In this document: positions 52,689 to 61,015 of the stretch, one piece after another
Position numbering within the stretch: the stretch's first letter is position 1
Layout: each line of letters begins with the position of its first letter
From: an archaeon
GTDB lineage: Archaea; Thermoproteota; Nitrososphaeria; Nitrososphaerales; CADDZS01
Length of the DNA: 63,080 bases
Direction of reading: 5' to 3'
Assembly: GCA_021806865.1 (NCBI GenBank)
Contig: JAKAPU010000002.1
Span: forward strand, 1-63,080
Notes under the pieces: model-generated
Databases searched by the model: none
What the model saw: only the letters and a program-made list of their open reading frames with translations
Told to the model about the DNA's origin: nothing
Translations under genes and position numbers: made by a program

Positions 52689-53648
52689 CTAGCCACTCAC
52701 TAGCAAATAGTCGGACAATTTCCTTTCTTCCAGGTCCACAATTGCCCCTCTGAGGATTCCCTGTCCATATTCGGAGCCTGGATTGACACAAATGGTGCGC
52801 CCTAATTTGTAAATTCCTCGTGATTCATGAATGTGGCCGTGAAGGCCGAGAATCGGTTGATATTTCTCGATGGCCTGTCTGACTGCAGAGCTTCCAGCAG
52901 GTATCATCACAGGGTGGCCTCCCTTCATAACTGGTTTGAAATTCTCGTCGATTTGGGGCGCTGCATCAATGCCAGATTCGATTGGTGGGACATGAACACT
53001 GAAAATGGAATTGTGTAAGTCTTTAGTCTTCGCTGCCAAGTCATCGAGCTTCTTCTCAAGAGTTTCTTCGTCCGCTTCTCGAGGGCTGTTCCAAGGAGTT
53101 CTGTTGCTGGTTCCGAGAGACAGCATCTCATGACCAGCAATATCCACAATTTCTTCCTCACAGTAAATCACGTTCTCTGACGCGTTCGCTTTGAGTGTCT
53201 CGTCCACGATGAAGTCATCGTCGTTTCCCACAGAGATGTAGCATTTTACTCCGCTCTCCTTCAGTCTTTCCGCAGCAAGCTTCATCCATCTCGCTAATGA
53301 AGCCCGCATAGCATTAGCGAAGGCAGCGTCCACTTTTTCCTTGCTCGATTGGATCTCGTCGAAATCCTTCTTGGAGAGTCTGATCGAATAGATGCCCCCT
53401 TCTGAAAGATTCTTCTCGAATTCAGCTATCTTGTCCTCCTTGGTAAAGGACATATGGTCACCAAGATAGTCCGCAGACCACTTGCCTGGACCTTCCTCAA
53501 CAATTGGCACCATTATCTTTCCAGTGATGTCTCCGCCAAGAATCAGGTACTGCGCATTGTAGAATTTTGCAGCATTGATGAACTTACGAAAGCATCTGTC
53601 TGATCCATGTACGTCGGTGACAAAAAACAGTCTGCTTTTCTTTCCCAA
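52689..53648 (-). CDS. Calcineurin-like metallophosphoesterase
   Basis: The 319-residue protein has the five metallophosphoesterase blocks: FVTDVHGSD, LILGGDITG, ISVGNDDDF (GNxD/E type), FSVHVPPIE (a His-containing block) and LGLHGHIHES (GHxH). This supports a two-metal phosphatase or phosphodiesterase active on nucleotides or phosphoproteins. A helical insert occupies about residues 65-125. The gene lies six bases after the HTH-phosphoribosyltransferase stop, so it is translationally close to its neighbours. Confidence 0.88.
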   Translation of the reverse strand: MGKKSRLFFVTDVHGSDRCFRKFINAAKFYNAQYLILGGDITGKIMVPIVEEGPGKWSADYLGDHMSFTKEDKIAEFEKNLSEGGIYSIRLSKKDFDEIQSSKEKVDAAFANAMRASLARWMKLAAERLKESGVKCYISVGNDDDFIVDETLKANASENVIYCEEEIVDIAGHEMLSLGTSNRTPWNSPREADEETLEKKLDDLAAKTKDLHNSIFSVHVPPIESGIDAAPQIDENFKPVMKGGHPVMIPAGSSAVRQAIEKYQPILGLHGHIHESRGIYKLGRTICVNPGSEYGQGILRGAIVDLEERKLSDYLLVSG

Positions 53649-53654
53649 CGAATC

Positions 53655-54434
53655 TCACCACTGACCCAAGTCAAACAAAACCGAAATCTTGGCATCCTTC
53701 TCCAGTGCCTGAGCGATTCTGTCTTTCCAAATATCACTCTTTGAAGCGAGGACAAAAATCCCAGATACACTGCAACCCGCCGCTCTTGCAAGTGAAACAA
53801 GTCCCGACATCGTCCTGCCCGAGGTTGCAACGTCGTCGACTATTATTATCGAGCTATCCTTCTTAATGAGATTCTTTGGCAGGTACAAAGTCGAAACTTC
53901 AGAAGGATTAGTCGATGGCAGATCAGCTTCATAGTAAGCACCTGCGCCAGAAGATTTCGAACGGGTCGCGTAGATCACAGGAACTTGCATCTGGATCGCA
54001 ACAGCCGTCGCAAGAGTAATGCCAGAGGCGGCCGCAGTTAATACAAGATCATATTTAATCTTGGAATATTGCATGGCCACCTCTGCGGAAATCCATCGCA
54101 ACGCGTGAGGATCTCCAGTAACTTGATGCAGATCCAAATATCCGTTTGGTGCGACAACCATCTTTTGCTTGAGCTTGTCTTTGAATCCAGATTTCTTTAG
54201 CAATGTTCTTTCAAGCAAATCGGCCTGTTCTCTGGATGGCCGTGTTGAGCCAGTGACATATCTGCAAAGCAAAGTTGGATGGACTCCACTCAAAGACTCC
54301 ATCTGCGCATAAGTCATACCCCCCTTGAGTATTCTAAGTCGTTCTACCACAGATTGCACATACTCGAATGACAAGGCTGGCCCGACTTTCTCCCTTGAAC
54401 CAGCACTTCTTGCTTTCCGTTCGGTGTCCTGCAT
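53655..54434 (-). CDS. gfcR: HTH plus phosphoribosyltransferase transcription regulator (GfcR/PyrR-like archaeal type)
   Basis: The 259-residue protein has an N-terminal helix-turn-helix (about 25-75, MTYAQMESLSGVHPTLLCRYVTG) and a C-terminal type I phosphoribosyltransferase domain with the PRPP loop IIIVDDVATSGRT. Archaeal proteins of this two-domain design act as regulators that sense PRPP or nucleotides (GfcR in haloarchaea controls sugar catabolism). Transferase activity is possible but not required. It leads a three-gene operon and is divergent from an APC permease across an inverted repeat that could be its operator. Confidence 0.85.
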   Translation of the reverse strand: MQDTERKARSAGSREKVGPALSFEYVQSVVERLRILKGGMTYAQMESLSGVHPTLLCRYVTGSTRPSREQADLLERTLLKKSGFKDKLKQKMVVAPNGYLDLHQVTGDPHALRWISAEVAMQYSKIKYDLVLTAAASGITLATAVAIQMQVPVIYATRSKSSGAGAYYEADLPSTNPSEVSTLYLPKNLIKKDSSIIIVDDVATSGRTMSGLVSLARAAGCSVSGIFVLASKSDIWKDRIAQALEKDAKISVLFDLGQW

Positions 54435-54470
54435 CCTAATGAAAGGATGTCTTTACCAGTCTATGTAAAT

Positions 54471-54487
54471 ATTGCTCAATCAGCAAT
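54471..54487. promoter_or_regulatory. Inverted repeat ATTGCT-N5-AGCAAT, candidate operator
   Basis: Six-base perfect arms flank CAATC. The repeat sits between the divergent regulator and permease genes, immediately upstream of a TATA-like GGATTTATAG (54491-54500) that would drive the permease at 54526. On the minus strand an AT-rich ATATTTACATA overlapping the repeat could be the TATA region of the regulator operon. Binding there would control both promoters. Confidence 0.45.
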
Positions 54488-54525
54488 AAAGGATTTATAG
54501 AAACTATTCAAGCTGCAAGCTGGGT

Positions 54526-56079
54526 ATGACAGAACAGAAATCCAAGGTCTTCGCTCGCGAATCGACAGGGCTTGTCAAGAATGTTTCATTACTAGACGCA
54601 GTGTCGCTCAATGTAAGTAGTATGTCCGCAGGTGCTGCGCTCGCCACTATTGCCTTCACAATGTCGATCATTCCGCAGGTTTTGACCTCATACAGTGGTA
54701 TTAACCTAGTTTACGGATCGATAATTGCATTCATCATAACAATTCCTCAGATGATTGTGTACACAATAATGACGCGCCGTCTTCCTCGAACGGGAGGAGA
54801 TTACGTTTGGACGTCGCGCGCGTTTGGAGGTTTCGTTGGAAGCACGGTTTCATTCATGGGTTACACCGTCGAAACTATGGCATTCATGGCTCTTATTGTA
54901 TTCTCAACTGTTCTTGCGATAGGCGCTGTCCTAGTTCAGATGGGAATGATGCAGTATCTAGGGCTGGCAATTCCAATCAATTTTGGTGGAGACGGAATCT
55001 CACAATTTGTATTGGGCGCGATAATCTACGCAATTCTGATTTTGCTGAATATATTCAAGCCAAAGTACGGATTCAAACTCGTTTCTGCAACAATGATCAT
55101 AGGCATACTGAGTTTGGTTGTAGGTAACGCGGTTCTCCTATCCGCAGGGAACCACGGCGTTGCGAACTATATCAATGGACTAGGGATTAATGGGACAACC
55201 TATGACTCGGTTGCATCTAGCGTAACCGGATCCACTTTCAATTTTGCAAACACAGTATTCCTAATGCCCTTCTTTGCAATGTTTGTCTATCCATGGTTTG
55301 TCGCAGCACCGGCAGTTGCCTCAGAATTGAAGGGCAAGAGATCAACGAACTGGAACGTTCCCATATCCGCATTGATTTCGCTGATCATAGTGACCGGTTC
55401 TTTTGCCACAATGTATTATGTGGGTGGTTACAACTTCATTACAGGGGCATTCTTCAATGGAACGCTTGTAAATGACTATTCATTCAACTTCTGGACTCTT
55501 GCAATGGGAGTTTCGCCCAACAGCGCAGTTGCAGCTTTCATAGGACTCGGTTGGATTCTCTGGAACATCGGCATACTTGCTTACGGTATCATAGGTATAT
55601 CCCGGTACATATTTGCGCAGGCGTTTGACCGATTCCTTCCTGAAAAGATGTCTTACATAAGCCCAAGATTCCGATCACCAGTGATTGCGCATGTAATCGA
55701 TCTGGTTGTCACTGTTGTGATTCTGGGAATAGCAATTAGTGCTTATGGATACATCAACTCTCTATATGGTGCCATCATGGCTTCAATGATATACTTCATA
55801 TTCGTAGGCGGTGCTGCAGTAGTGTTTGCCAGCAGAAATGAAAAGGGCGGAATGCGTACCTTGCTCTCCGCAGCAGGAGTCTTGAGTGCGCTAGTGTTTG
55901 TGTTCTTGACTTACCAGTTCCTAGCGTATCCAGGCGTGTGGGGAGGAAACGCGTTTGCCTATGGCTATGTCGCAGCGTCAATCGTGCTTGGTGCAGTGAT
56001 CTATCTGATATCGAAGAGCTATCACTTGAAACGCGGCATCGACATCGGGTTGGCGTACAAAGAAATTCCCCCGGATTAG
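54526..56079 (+). CDS. APC-superfamily amino-acid/polyamine permease
   Basis: The 517-residue protein has about twelve or more membrane helices and the APC signature near the start (LLDAVSLNVSSMSAGAAL ... MTRRLPRTGGDYVWTSRAFGG). It also has the long extracytoplasmic loop around residues 215-245 and the SRYIFAQAFDRFLPEKMSYI loop typical of the family. Substrates of this branch are amino acids, amines or related compounds. It is divergent from the GfcR-like regulator, which may control it. The Rieske oxygenase follows 54 bases downstream. Confidence 0.9.
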   Translation: MTEQKSKVFARESTGLVKNVSLLDAVSLNVSSMSAGAALATIAFTMSIIPQVLTSYSGINLVYGSIIAFIITIPQMIVYTIMTRRLPRTGGDYVWTSRAFGGFVGSTVSFMGYTVETMAFMALIVFSTVLAIGAVLVQMGMMQYLGLAIPINFGGDGISQFVLGAIIYAILILLNIFKPKYGFKLVSATMIIGILSLVVGNAVLLSAGNHGVANYINGLGINGTTYDSVASSVTGSTFNFANTVFLMPFFAMFVYPWFVAAPAVASELKGKRSTNWNVPISALISLIIVTGSFATMYYVGGYNFITGAFFNGTLVNDYSFNFWTLAMGVSPNSAVAAFIGLGWILWNIGILAYGIIGISRYIFAQAFDRFLPEKMSYISPRFRSPVIAHVIDLVVTVVILGIAISAYGYINSLYGAIMASMIYFIFVGGAAVVFASRNEKGGMRTLLSAAGVLSALVFVFLTYQFLAYPGVWGGNAFAYGYVAASIVLGAVIYLISKSYHLKRGIDIGLAYKEIPPD

Positions 56080-56133
56080 CATTCCGGGGCGTTCCCTATC
56101 TCTGTTAGCATAGATGCAGAAAGGCAGTTCGTA

Positions 56134-57114
56134 TTGCAATCCACGACCTTCGACGATCCTGTTCTGCTGAATGATTGGCACATCATTGCTCAGTCTACTG
56201 ACATCGCCGAAGGAAAAACGCTCTCTACTCGAGTACTCGGAGAAGATTTGGTGGCGTGGCGGAGCGATGGAAAAATCCACGTCTGGCAGGACCTGTGCCT
56301 TCATAGGGGTGCAAAACTGTCACTAGGAAAAATCGAGCGAGGGAATTTAGTATGTGCATATCATGGCTGGACATACAGGCACGACGGCAAATGTGTTAGC
56401 ATTCCTGCACACCCAGATCAGAGTCCGCCTTCCAAAGCGTGTGTAAAGACATACACATCGAAAGAGAAGTATGGATACGTCTGGGTGTGCTTGGGTTTGC
56501 CAACCATGGATATCACTGCATTTCCGGAATGGGAGGATTCCTCATTCAGAAAGATATACTGTGGACCTTACCACGCGAATGCGAGTGGCCCTAGACTCGT
56601 CGAAAACTTTCTTGACGTCGCGCACTTACCTTTCGTTCACGAAGGACTGCTCGGAGACAGGAAACATGCAGAGATTAACGATTATGAAGTCAAGACAGAC
56701 GCTAAAGGAATTACCGCGAGCGACATCAGAATATGGCAACCAGATCCTGATGGAACCGGGGGTGGTGCGCCAGTTGTTTATACCTACGAGATCTTTCGTC
56801 CTCTGACAGCTTATTTCACCAAAGAATCATCCAAACAAGGATTCTCCATATTCATGAGTGTCACTCCTGTCAGTTTGGTAGAAAGTAAGATGTGGATGAT
56901 AATAGCAATGAATTATGCGCCTGAGATACCGGATGAGCAAATCGAGAAATTCGAAGACAGCGTTGTGTCGCAGGACATGAGAGTGGTTGAATCTCAGAGA
57001 CCCGAGATGCTTCCACTCGATTTGCAAGCTGAACTTCACTTGAGGTCAGATAGGACTGCAATAGCTTATCGGAAGTGGCTGAATGAACTTGGACTGACTT
57101 TTGGTACTGCCTAG
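56134..57114 (+). CDS. Rieske non-heme iron oxygenase (VanA/pheophorbide-oxygenase-like)
   Basis: From TTG 56134 the 326-residue protein has the Rieske [2Fe-2S] motif C55-x-H57 ... C74-x2-H77 (LCLHRG and CAYHGWTY). The mononuclear iron site follows in ENFLDVAHLPFVHEG with two His. This group hydroxylates or O/N-demethylates aromatic and amine compounds using an electron-donating reductase, which is not seen nearby. The permease directly upstream may import the substrate. The start is inferred from the frame: a typical leader sequence is short. Confidence 0.88.
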   Translation: MQSTTFDDPVLLNDWHIIAQSTDIAEGKTLSTRVLGEDLVAWRSDGKIHVWQDLCLHRGAKLSLGKIERGNLVCAYHGWTYRHDGKCVSIPAHPDQSPPSKACVKTYTSKEKYGYVWVCLGLPTMDITAFPEWEDSSFRKIYCGPYHANASGPRLVENFLDVAHLPFVHEGLLGDRKHAEINDYEVKTDAKGITASDIRIWQPDPDGTGGGAPVVYTYEIFRPLTAYFTKESSKQGFSIFMSVTPVSLVESKMWMIIAMNYAPEIPDEQIEKFEDSVVSQDMRVVESQRPEMLPLDLQAELHLRSDRTAIAYRKWLNELGLTFGTA

Positions 57115-57185
57115 CCAGAATGCCAGCAGTAATCGTAATAACAGTTGATCTTTCATGAATTCCGCACTCAACTGAGGGTTCGGAA

Positions 57186-58086
57186 TTGCGTCGCGCAGGG
57201 CAACTCGAAATCGCCAGCGCAGGCGTTCTCTATGGAACAATAACAGTAGGCGCGAGCTTGCTCTCAAAGAATGGCGTGCCAGTACTTGCGATCTCATTTT
57301 TCTTCCTGGCGTTCTCTTTGGTCGTCCTTGCACCATTTGCACTCAAAAAAGGGTTCAGCGGAAGGATTAAGAACGCGTTAAGATTCCTATCTGTCTATGG
57401 GGCCATTGGTGCATTTCTCGTCCTTTCCCAGTTCACAAGTTTATCGCTTGGCGTGTCTCCTGCGATAACTGCTTTGCTTCTCTACACGCAGCCCATTTGG
57501 ACCGTCATGTTTGGACGCCTCTTCTTCTCTGAAAGAATCGACATTTCTAGAGCGGCCGTCGTAATTCTCGCTTTGGCAGGAGCCTTCTTTGTATCGGACC
57601 CGTTCTCACAGTCGGCGCAAATCAATCTACACGGACCAAGGTTGATTGGAGAGATTATCGCATTTCTAGGTGGGGTGTTCCTTTCGGGGTGGATCATACT
57701 TGGAAGACGAGCACGCTCCACCGACTTTGGATCCAGCGGAACTGACATTTGTTTCAAGGGCTAGTGCGTTTGTCTACATTTCCATAATTTGCATCTCGGC
57801 TCTGCTCTTAGGTCAAGGACAGTTAATCGGCAGTTATGACATGATCTTTCATAACTCCGTCTACCTCCTTGGTTTTTCTCTCGTTGCAGGTTTATTGCCC
57901 GACTATTTGTTCTAGCGGGGCATCAATACGGTTCAATCGGTTCAGGCAGGAGTCATTCTATTACTAGAGCCTGTTTCAGCTGCAGTTCTTAGTGCGCTTC
58001 TGCTCATATCGAATCTTGGGATTTTCCAGTTGATAGGAGGTGCGTTGATACTACTTTCCAATTATTTTGTCATCAAATCCGAATGA
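57186..58086 (+). pseudogene. EamA/DMT-type transporter gene broken by a frameshift and an in-frame TAG
   Basis: From TTG 57186 the first frame encodes the first EamA half (GVLYGTITVGASLLSK ... ALLLYTQPIWTVMFGRLFFSE). Around 57690-57760 the reading shifts to another frame, which carries SAFVYISIICISALLLGQG. At 57913-57915 a TAG interrupts that second frame; reading past it gives QSVQAGVILLLEPVSAAVL and IGGALILLSNYFVIKSE to a TGA at 58084-58086, exactly the end of an EamA domain. Ten-helix drug/metabolite transporters have this two-repeat design. The remnant is nearly complete, so the decay is recent. Confidence 0.85.
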
Positions 58087-58088
58087 CT

Positions 58089-58106
58089 TGGCCAATTGTT
58101 GGCCAA
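58089..58106. repeat. Two TTGGCCAA palindromes in tandem
   Basis: The 8-base palindrome TTGGCCAA occurs at 58089-58096 and again at 58099-58106, with GGGCC following closely. It lies just past the broken transporter gene. It could be a remnant operator or part of a transcript end; the rest of 58107-58362 shows nothing else I can name. Confidence 0.3.
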
Positions 58107-58362
58107 AGTGGGCCAGCAACAATTTACGCATGGCCATAAAGAGAATAATCTTCATATTGTGCTTTCTGCACATGTTTTTTCGGTCTAAAAGCAATAGATT
58201 GAATCAACAAATATTGACAGGTTCAATGCAATGAGGGCCAAAACTCGAGTGCAGGCCAGTTCACTCAGGCTAAGATTCTACATAGCACCGATGTCAACAC
58301 TACTTGACTCATAGGTATGATTAAATTATTCTAGGCCAACCGTCGAATCGATAACTTTCAAA

Positions 58363-58737
58363 ATGGCTACCGAAAATTCGGAATACATGAATGATCAGTC
58401 GAACAGGACAGATTCGCAACAACAGCAAGTCATGTCAGCAGAATTCGATGTTTCTGTGAAGGACTGGTGGATAGAAGGAGGCAGACTCGTGATTCCCAAG
58501 GAATACAGACAGAATTTTCCGAGACCTGGGGAACCCATAGTCCTAATAGACTATGAGGGCAGAATGTATAGATCGAAGATGCACAACTTGTGGCAGGGAG
58601 TCGACGTAGGTCGCATTGATGGAATCAAGCCGTTCTACAAGAATCACGCAATCGTAACTCCTGGAACCAAGCTTCACATCAAAGTGACTGGAAACAACAC
58701 TGCAGTAGTTATGCTCGGCGACAGAGCCACAAGGTAA
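58363..58737 (+). CDS. Hypothetical protein with a compact beta-rich domain, 124 residues
   Basis: The first 30 residues are polar and Gln/Asn/Ser-rich. The rest looks like a small beta-barrel: WWIEGGRLVIPKEYRQNFP, GEPIVLIDYEGRMYRSK and HIKVTGNNTAVVML. The opening recalls AbrB-like or B3-like DNA-binding domains, without enough detail to claim it. A TATA-like TTAAATTATT at 58321-58330 predicts a leader of about 12 bases. The gene is convergent with the Nop10/aIF2 alpha cluster. Confidence 0.6.
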   Translation: MATENSEYMNDQSNRTDSQQQQVMSAEFDVSVKDWWIEGGRLVIPKEYRQNFPRPGEPIVLIDYEGRMYRSKMHNLWQGVDVGRIDGIKPFYKNHAIVTPGTKLHIKVTGNNTAVVMLGDRATR

Positions 58738-58752
58738 TCAGACCAGCAGCTT

Positions 58753-58956
58753 CTAGGCTGCTGCGGTACTTTCTTTTTTGGTTTCTTTCGTTGGGGTTTT
58801 CTCTTCGTATCTCGACTGGACTCTGTATCTTAGGTACCGATCGTCCGGAGAAAATCTAGGCGGATGCGGGCTCGTTGTCTCTGAATTGCACTTCGGACAA
58901 GCGGTCTCGAGTGTGTAAGCCCCACAGTTCTTACACTTTCTGAGAAGCTTATTCAA
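58753..58956 (-). CDS. nop10: H/ACA ribonucleoprotein protein Nop10
   Basis: Nop10 supports the pseudouridine synthase Cbf5 in H/ACA particles. The TTG at 58956 overlaps the aIF2 alpha stop by eight bases and gives 67 residues. The N-terminal zinc ribbon has C8/C11 (KCKNCG) and C20/C23 (CPKC), followed by PHPPRFSPDDRYLRYR, a nearly invariant Nop10 linker-helix sequence. A Lys/Glu/Thr-rich tail extends it. The frame is open upstream, but that part is a shadow of aIF2 alpha. Confidence 0.93.
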   Translation of the reverse strand: MNKLLRKCKNCGAYTLETACPKCNSETTSPHPPRFSPDDRYLRYRVQSRYEEKTPTKETKKESTAAA

Positions 58957-59833
58957 CTTGCTTCCGCGATTCCTCTCTTGCGAAAGCGAATTTGCCCTTG
59001 CTCTTCTCAACGATGGTCTTGATCTTCTCAAGAGACGTCTGCAATGACTTTTCAGCCACCTTGTAGTTCTCCGCCTTTATAGTGAGACGATACTTTGGAG
59101 TTCCAAGATAGGTCACCTTCACCTGTACGCCTTGGCTTTTGATATCTTCCGCGGCCTTGAGGGCATTCCTGATCACTTCGATCCCATCAGGAGATTTCAC
59201 CCGAATGTCCATTATCCCGCGGACTTCAACTATCGGAACCGCTATCTTCTCGTGTGCTAGTGTCTCTAATGGCTCGACAAATTGCGGAGACAAGTTGAGT
59301 TTCTGAAGAGCTTTAGGACCACGCCGTGCAATATCTTCAAAGGCATCATAGAGCGAATCGTACTGTTCGGTGATCGAATCCTGTAGACTTCTCAAGGAAG
59401 CGTCATCTAGATTTAGGCGCACCTTGAGCGCATCCATGATGGTCTTGGCTTTCTCCGATTTTTTGACCTCGATAATCTTGGTCTTGCGCTCTTCGCCAGA
59501 AACCTGACGGAGTGAAAGGTCGATTTCTCTTCGACCACGGTTTACCCTGATTACTTTGAGAACTATCTTCTGACCCGGTTTGGCGTATCTTTCTACGTCC
59601 CTGACCCACCCCGTAGCGATTTCGCTGATATGCAAAAATGCAGGTAGTTTGTTGTATTCGTCCAGCGAAACATACACGCCATGGGCAGTGATCTGGTTTA
59701 CACTGGCAATTACAAGCTCTCCCTCTTCTGGCATTTGTTGTGCCTGAGATGCATGTTCGACTGCCAAGTCCTGATCATTGACTCCTACTGGAAGTGACGG
59801 CTTCGAGTGGTAAATAGATTTCTGGTCGAGCAA
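58949..59833 (-). CDS. eif2a: Translation initiation factor aIF2, alpha subunit
   Basis: aIF2 alpha is part of the trimer that delivers initiator Met-tRNA to the small ribosomal subunit. From TTG 59833 the 294-residue protein has the S1 domain (about 34-112, GELVIASVNQITAHGVYVSL ... GRREIDLSLRQV), a helical domain and the C-terminal alpha/beta domain (MDIRVKSPDGIEVIRNAL). About 30 residues at the N-terminus are extra compared with usual archaeal forms. It lies between S27e upstream and Nop10 downstream, the common archaeal order. Confidence 0.95.
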   Translation of the reverse strand: MLDQKSIYHSKPSLPVGVNDQDLAVEHASQAQQMPEEGELVIASVNQITAHGVYVSLDEYNKLPAFLHISEIATGWVRDVERYAKPGQKIVLKVIRVNRGRREIDLSLRQVSGEERKTKIIEVKKSEKAKTIMDALKVRLNLDDASLRSLQDSITEQYDSLYDAFEDIARRGPKALQKLNLSPQFVEPLETLAHEKIAVPIVEVRGIMDIRVKSPDGIEVIRNALKAAEDIKSQGVQVKVTYLGTPKYRLTIKAENYKVAEKSLQTSLEKIKTIVEKSKGKFAFAREESRKQVE

Positions 59834-59845
59834 CCTGAGTGGAGG

Positions 59846-60061
59846 CTAAGTGAAATCCAGTCTCTTGATCTCTGCTGCAAGGCTATCTGTCAATTCGACC
59901 TTGCCACCCGTGTTGTGAGCGAGAATTTCGCCACACTGTCTGCACTTCACCACACGCCCACTGTTCGAATAGAAGACATTCTCAGTACCACATTTCACAC
60001 ACGTTCCAGAAAGGAAAGCGCTCTTTGGTCTGGGAATGCTGACTCTCTCTTTTCTTACCAT
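59846..60061 (-). CDS. rps27e: Small ribosomal subunit protein S27e
   Basis: The 71-residue zinc-ribbon protein of the 30S subunit is shared with eukaryotes but absent from bacteria. The zinc ligands C21, C24, C40 and C43 are in place (GTCVKCG and VVKCRQCGE), with the family motif RVVKC and a closing LAHNTGGK. It sits 12 bases upstream of aIF2 alpha and 13 bases downstream of L44e. Confidence 0.95.
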   Translation of the reverse strand: MVRKERVSIPRPKSAFLSGTCVKCGTENVFYSNSGRVVKCRQCGEILAHNTGGKVELTDSLAAEIKRLDFT

Positions 60062-60074
60062 GATTCGAACACGC

Positions 60075-60353
60075 TCATTGTTCTATCTCAAGCTTGCGTA
60101 GCCTGATTCCAAGTCTGATAACATACTTGCTGCATTCCTTGCATTTCAATCTCAATATCTGCTTCTTTGTTGTCTTTGCAGTTCTGACCAGCTTCGGGAA
60201 TTTCTGTCCGCCATAGCCATGAATGTCTTCTTCGTGTCGTCTGGCTCCGATTGCGGTGGCTCTTTGCTTTCCTGCCTTGTAAATGCTGACTGAGTGCGCT
60301 GTGTGCTTGTTGCACTTTGGACAATAGGTATTCATTTCCTTGACCATTTTCAT
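60075..60353 (-). CDS. rpl44e: Large ribosomal subunit protein L44e
   Basis: L44e lies near the E site of the 50S subunit and is archaeal-eukaryotic. I chose ATG 60353 (MKMVKEMNTYCPKC), giving 92 residues; the frame is open to 60401, and ATG 60347 is also possible. The zinc pairs are CPKC near the start and CKEC near the end, with the conserved RRHEEDIHGYGGQKFP in the middle. It is the first of four translation/RNA genes in a row on this strand. Confidence 0.94.
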   Translation of the reverse strand: MKMVKEMNTYCPKCNKHTAHSVSIYKAGKQRATAIGARRHEEDIHGYGGQKFPKLVRTAKTTKKQILRLKCKECSKYVIRLGIRLRKLEIEQ

Positions 60354-60441
60354 CTCAATACACCGATCCGTAATCTTCCTGAATAGTTTAGCAGCAAGCA
60401 AGCGTATTCTTACATTTATTAATCAATCGAGCTACTTCCCT

Positions 60442-61005
60442 TCATTCTTCGGGTTCAATCCAGCTTTTCATGATGATCCCGAGTTTGGCCAGGTTCTTGG
60501 CGTTCTCAACGGGCAAAATAGCAACATCTTCAGGCTCAAACGGGCCATAAGTTCCGAGGTCTGTGCCTGAGATGGCCGCATATGGCTGGACGAACCTGAC
60601 TACGACGTACTTTTGCTTAACAGAATCGTTTGCTCTGTCAATTTCCGCCACCTGCCCACTGAAAATAGCCTGCGCTATCCTCTCCGCCCTTTTTCTTGAC
60701 TGGACAAGGGGCTCCACGATATATCTCTCCTCAGGGGCCAGGTTAGTAGTGTCCATGTCAGGATACTGAGTGAATTTGGCTATTCGGAGCTCTATCAATC
60801 TGCGTGCTAGCTGATACAATATTCTTCTTTCCGCAAGACTCAATTCAGCAACAAGGTTCCGCTCCTTCTCGGAACTCTCTGACCTGATTGTTTTGATGTG
60901 AGCCACAATGTCACGGTACGTGTTCGGACTGATTTTCAACAGTTCCTTGGAACGATTTTCGTCTTCAAGTAGTCGGTTCAATTTGTCTGCAAGAGTTTCA
61001 ATCAT
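60442..61005 (-). CDS. gins51: GINS complex subunit (Gins51/Gins15-like)
   Basis: GINS joins MCM and Cdc45/GAN in the replicative helicase. The 187-residue protein has a helical A domain (about 1-125, with LSLAERRILYQLARRLIELR). A small C-terminal beta B domain follows (about 132-185) with VVVRFVQPYAAISGTDLGTYGPFEPEDVAILP and NAKNLAKLG, the usual GINS B-domain pattern. A-then-B order fits the Gins51 (Sld5/Psf1-like) type. It follows the primase genes by ten bases, consistent with a replication operon. Confidence 0.85.
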   Translation of the reverse strand: MIETLADKLNRLLEDENRSKELLKISPNTYRDIVAHIKTIRSESSEKERNLVAELSLAERRILYQLARRLIELRIAKFTQYPDMDTTNLAPEERYIVEPLVQSRKRAERIAQAIFSGQVAEIDRANDSVKQKYVVVRFVQPYAAISGTDLGTYGPFEPEDVAILPVENAKNLAKLGIIMKSWIEPEE

Positions 61006-61015
61006 TTCTTATGCT

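Noticed and set aside
57913..57915. In-frame TAG read as pyrrolysine in the EamA gene
   Set aside because: The gene also has an independent frameshift, the family has no pyrrolysine members I know, and no pyl genes are in the window.
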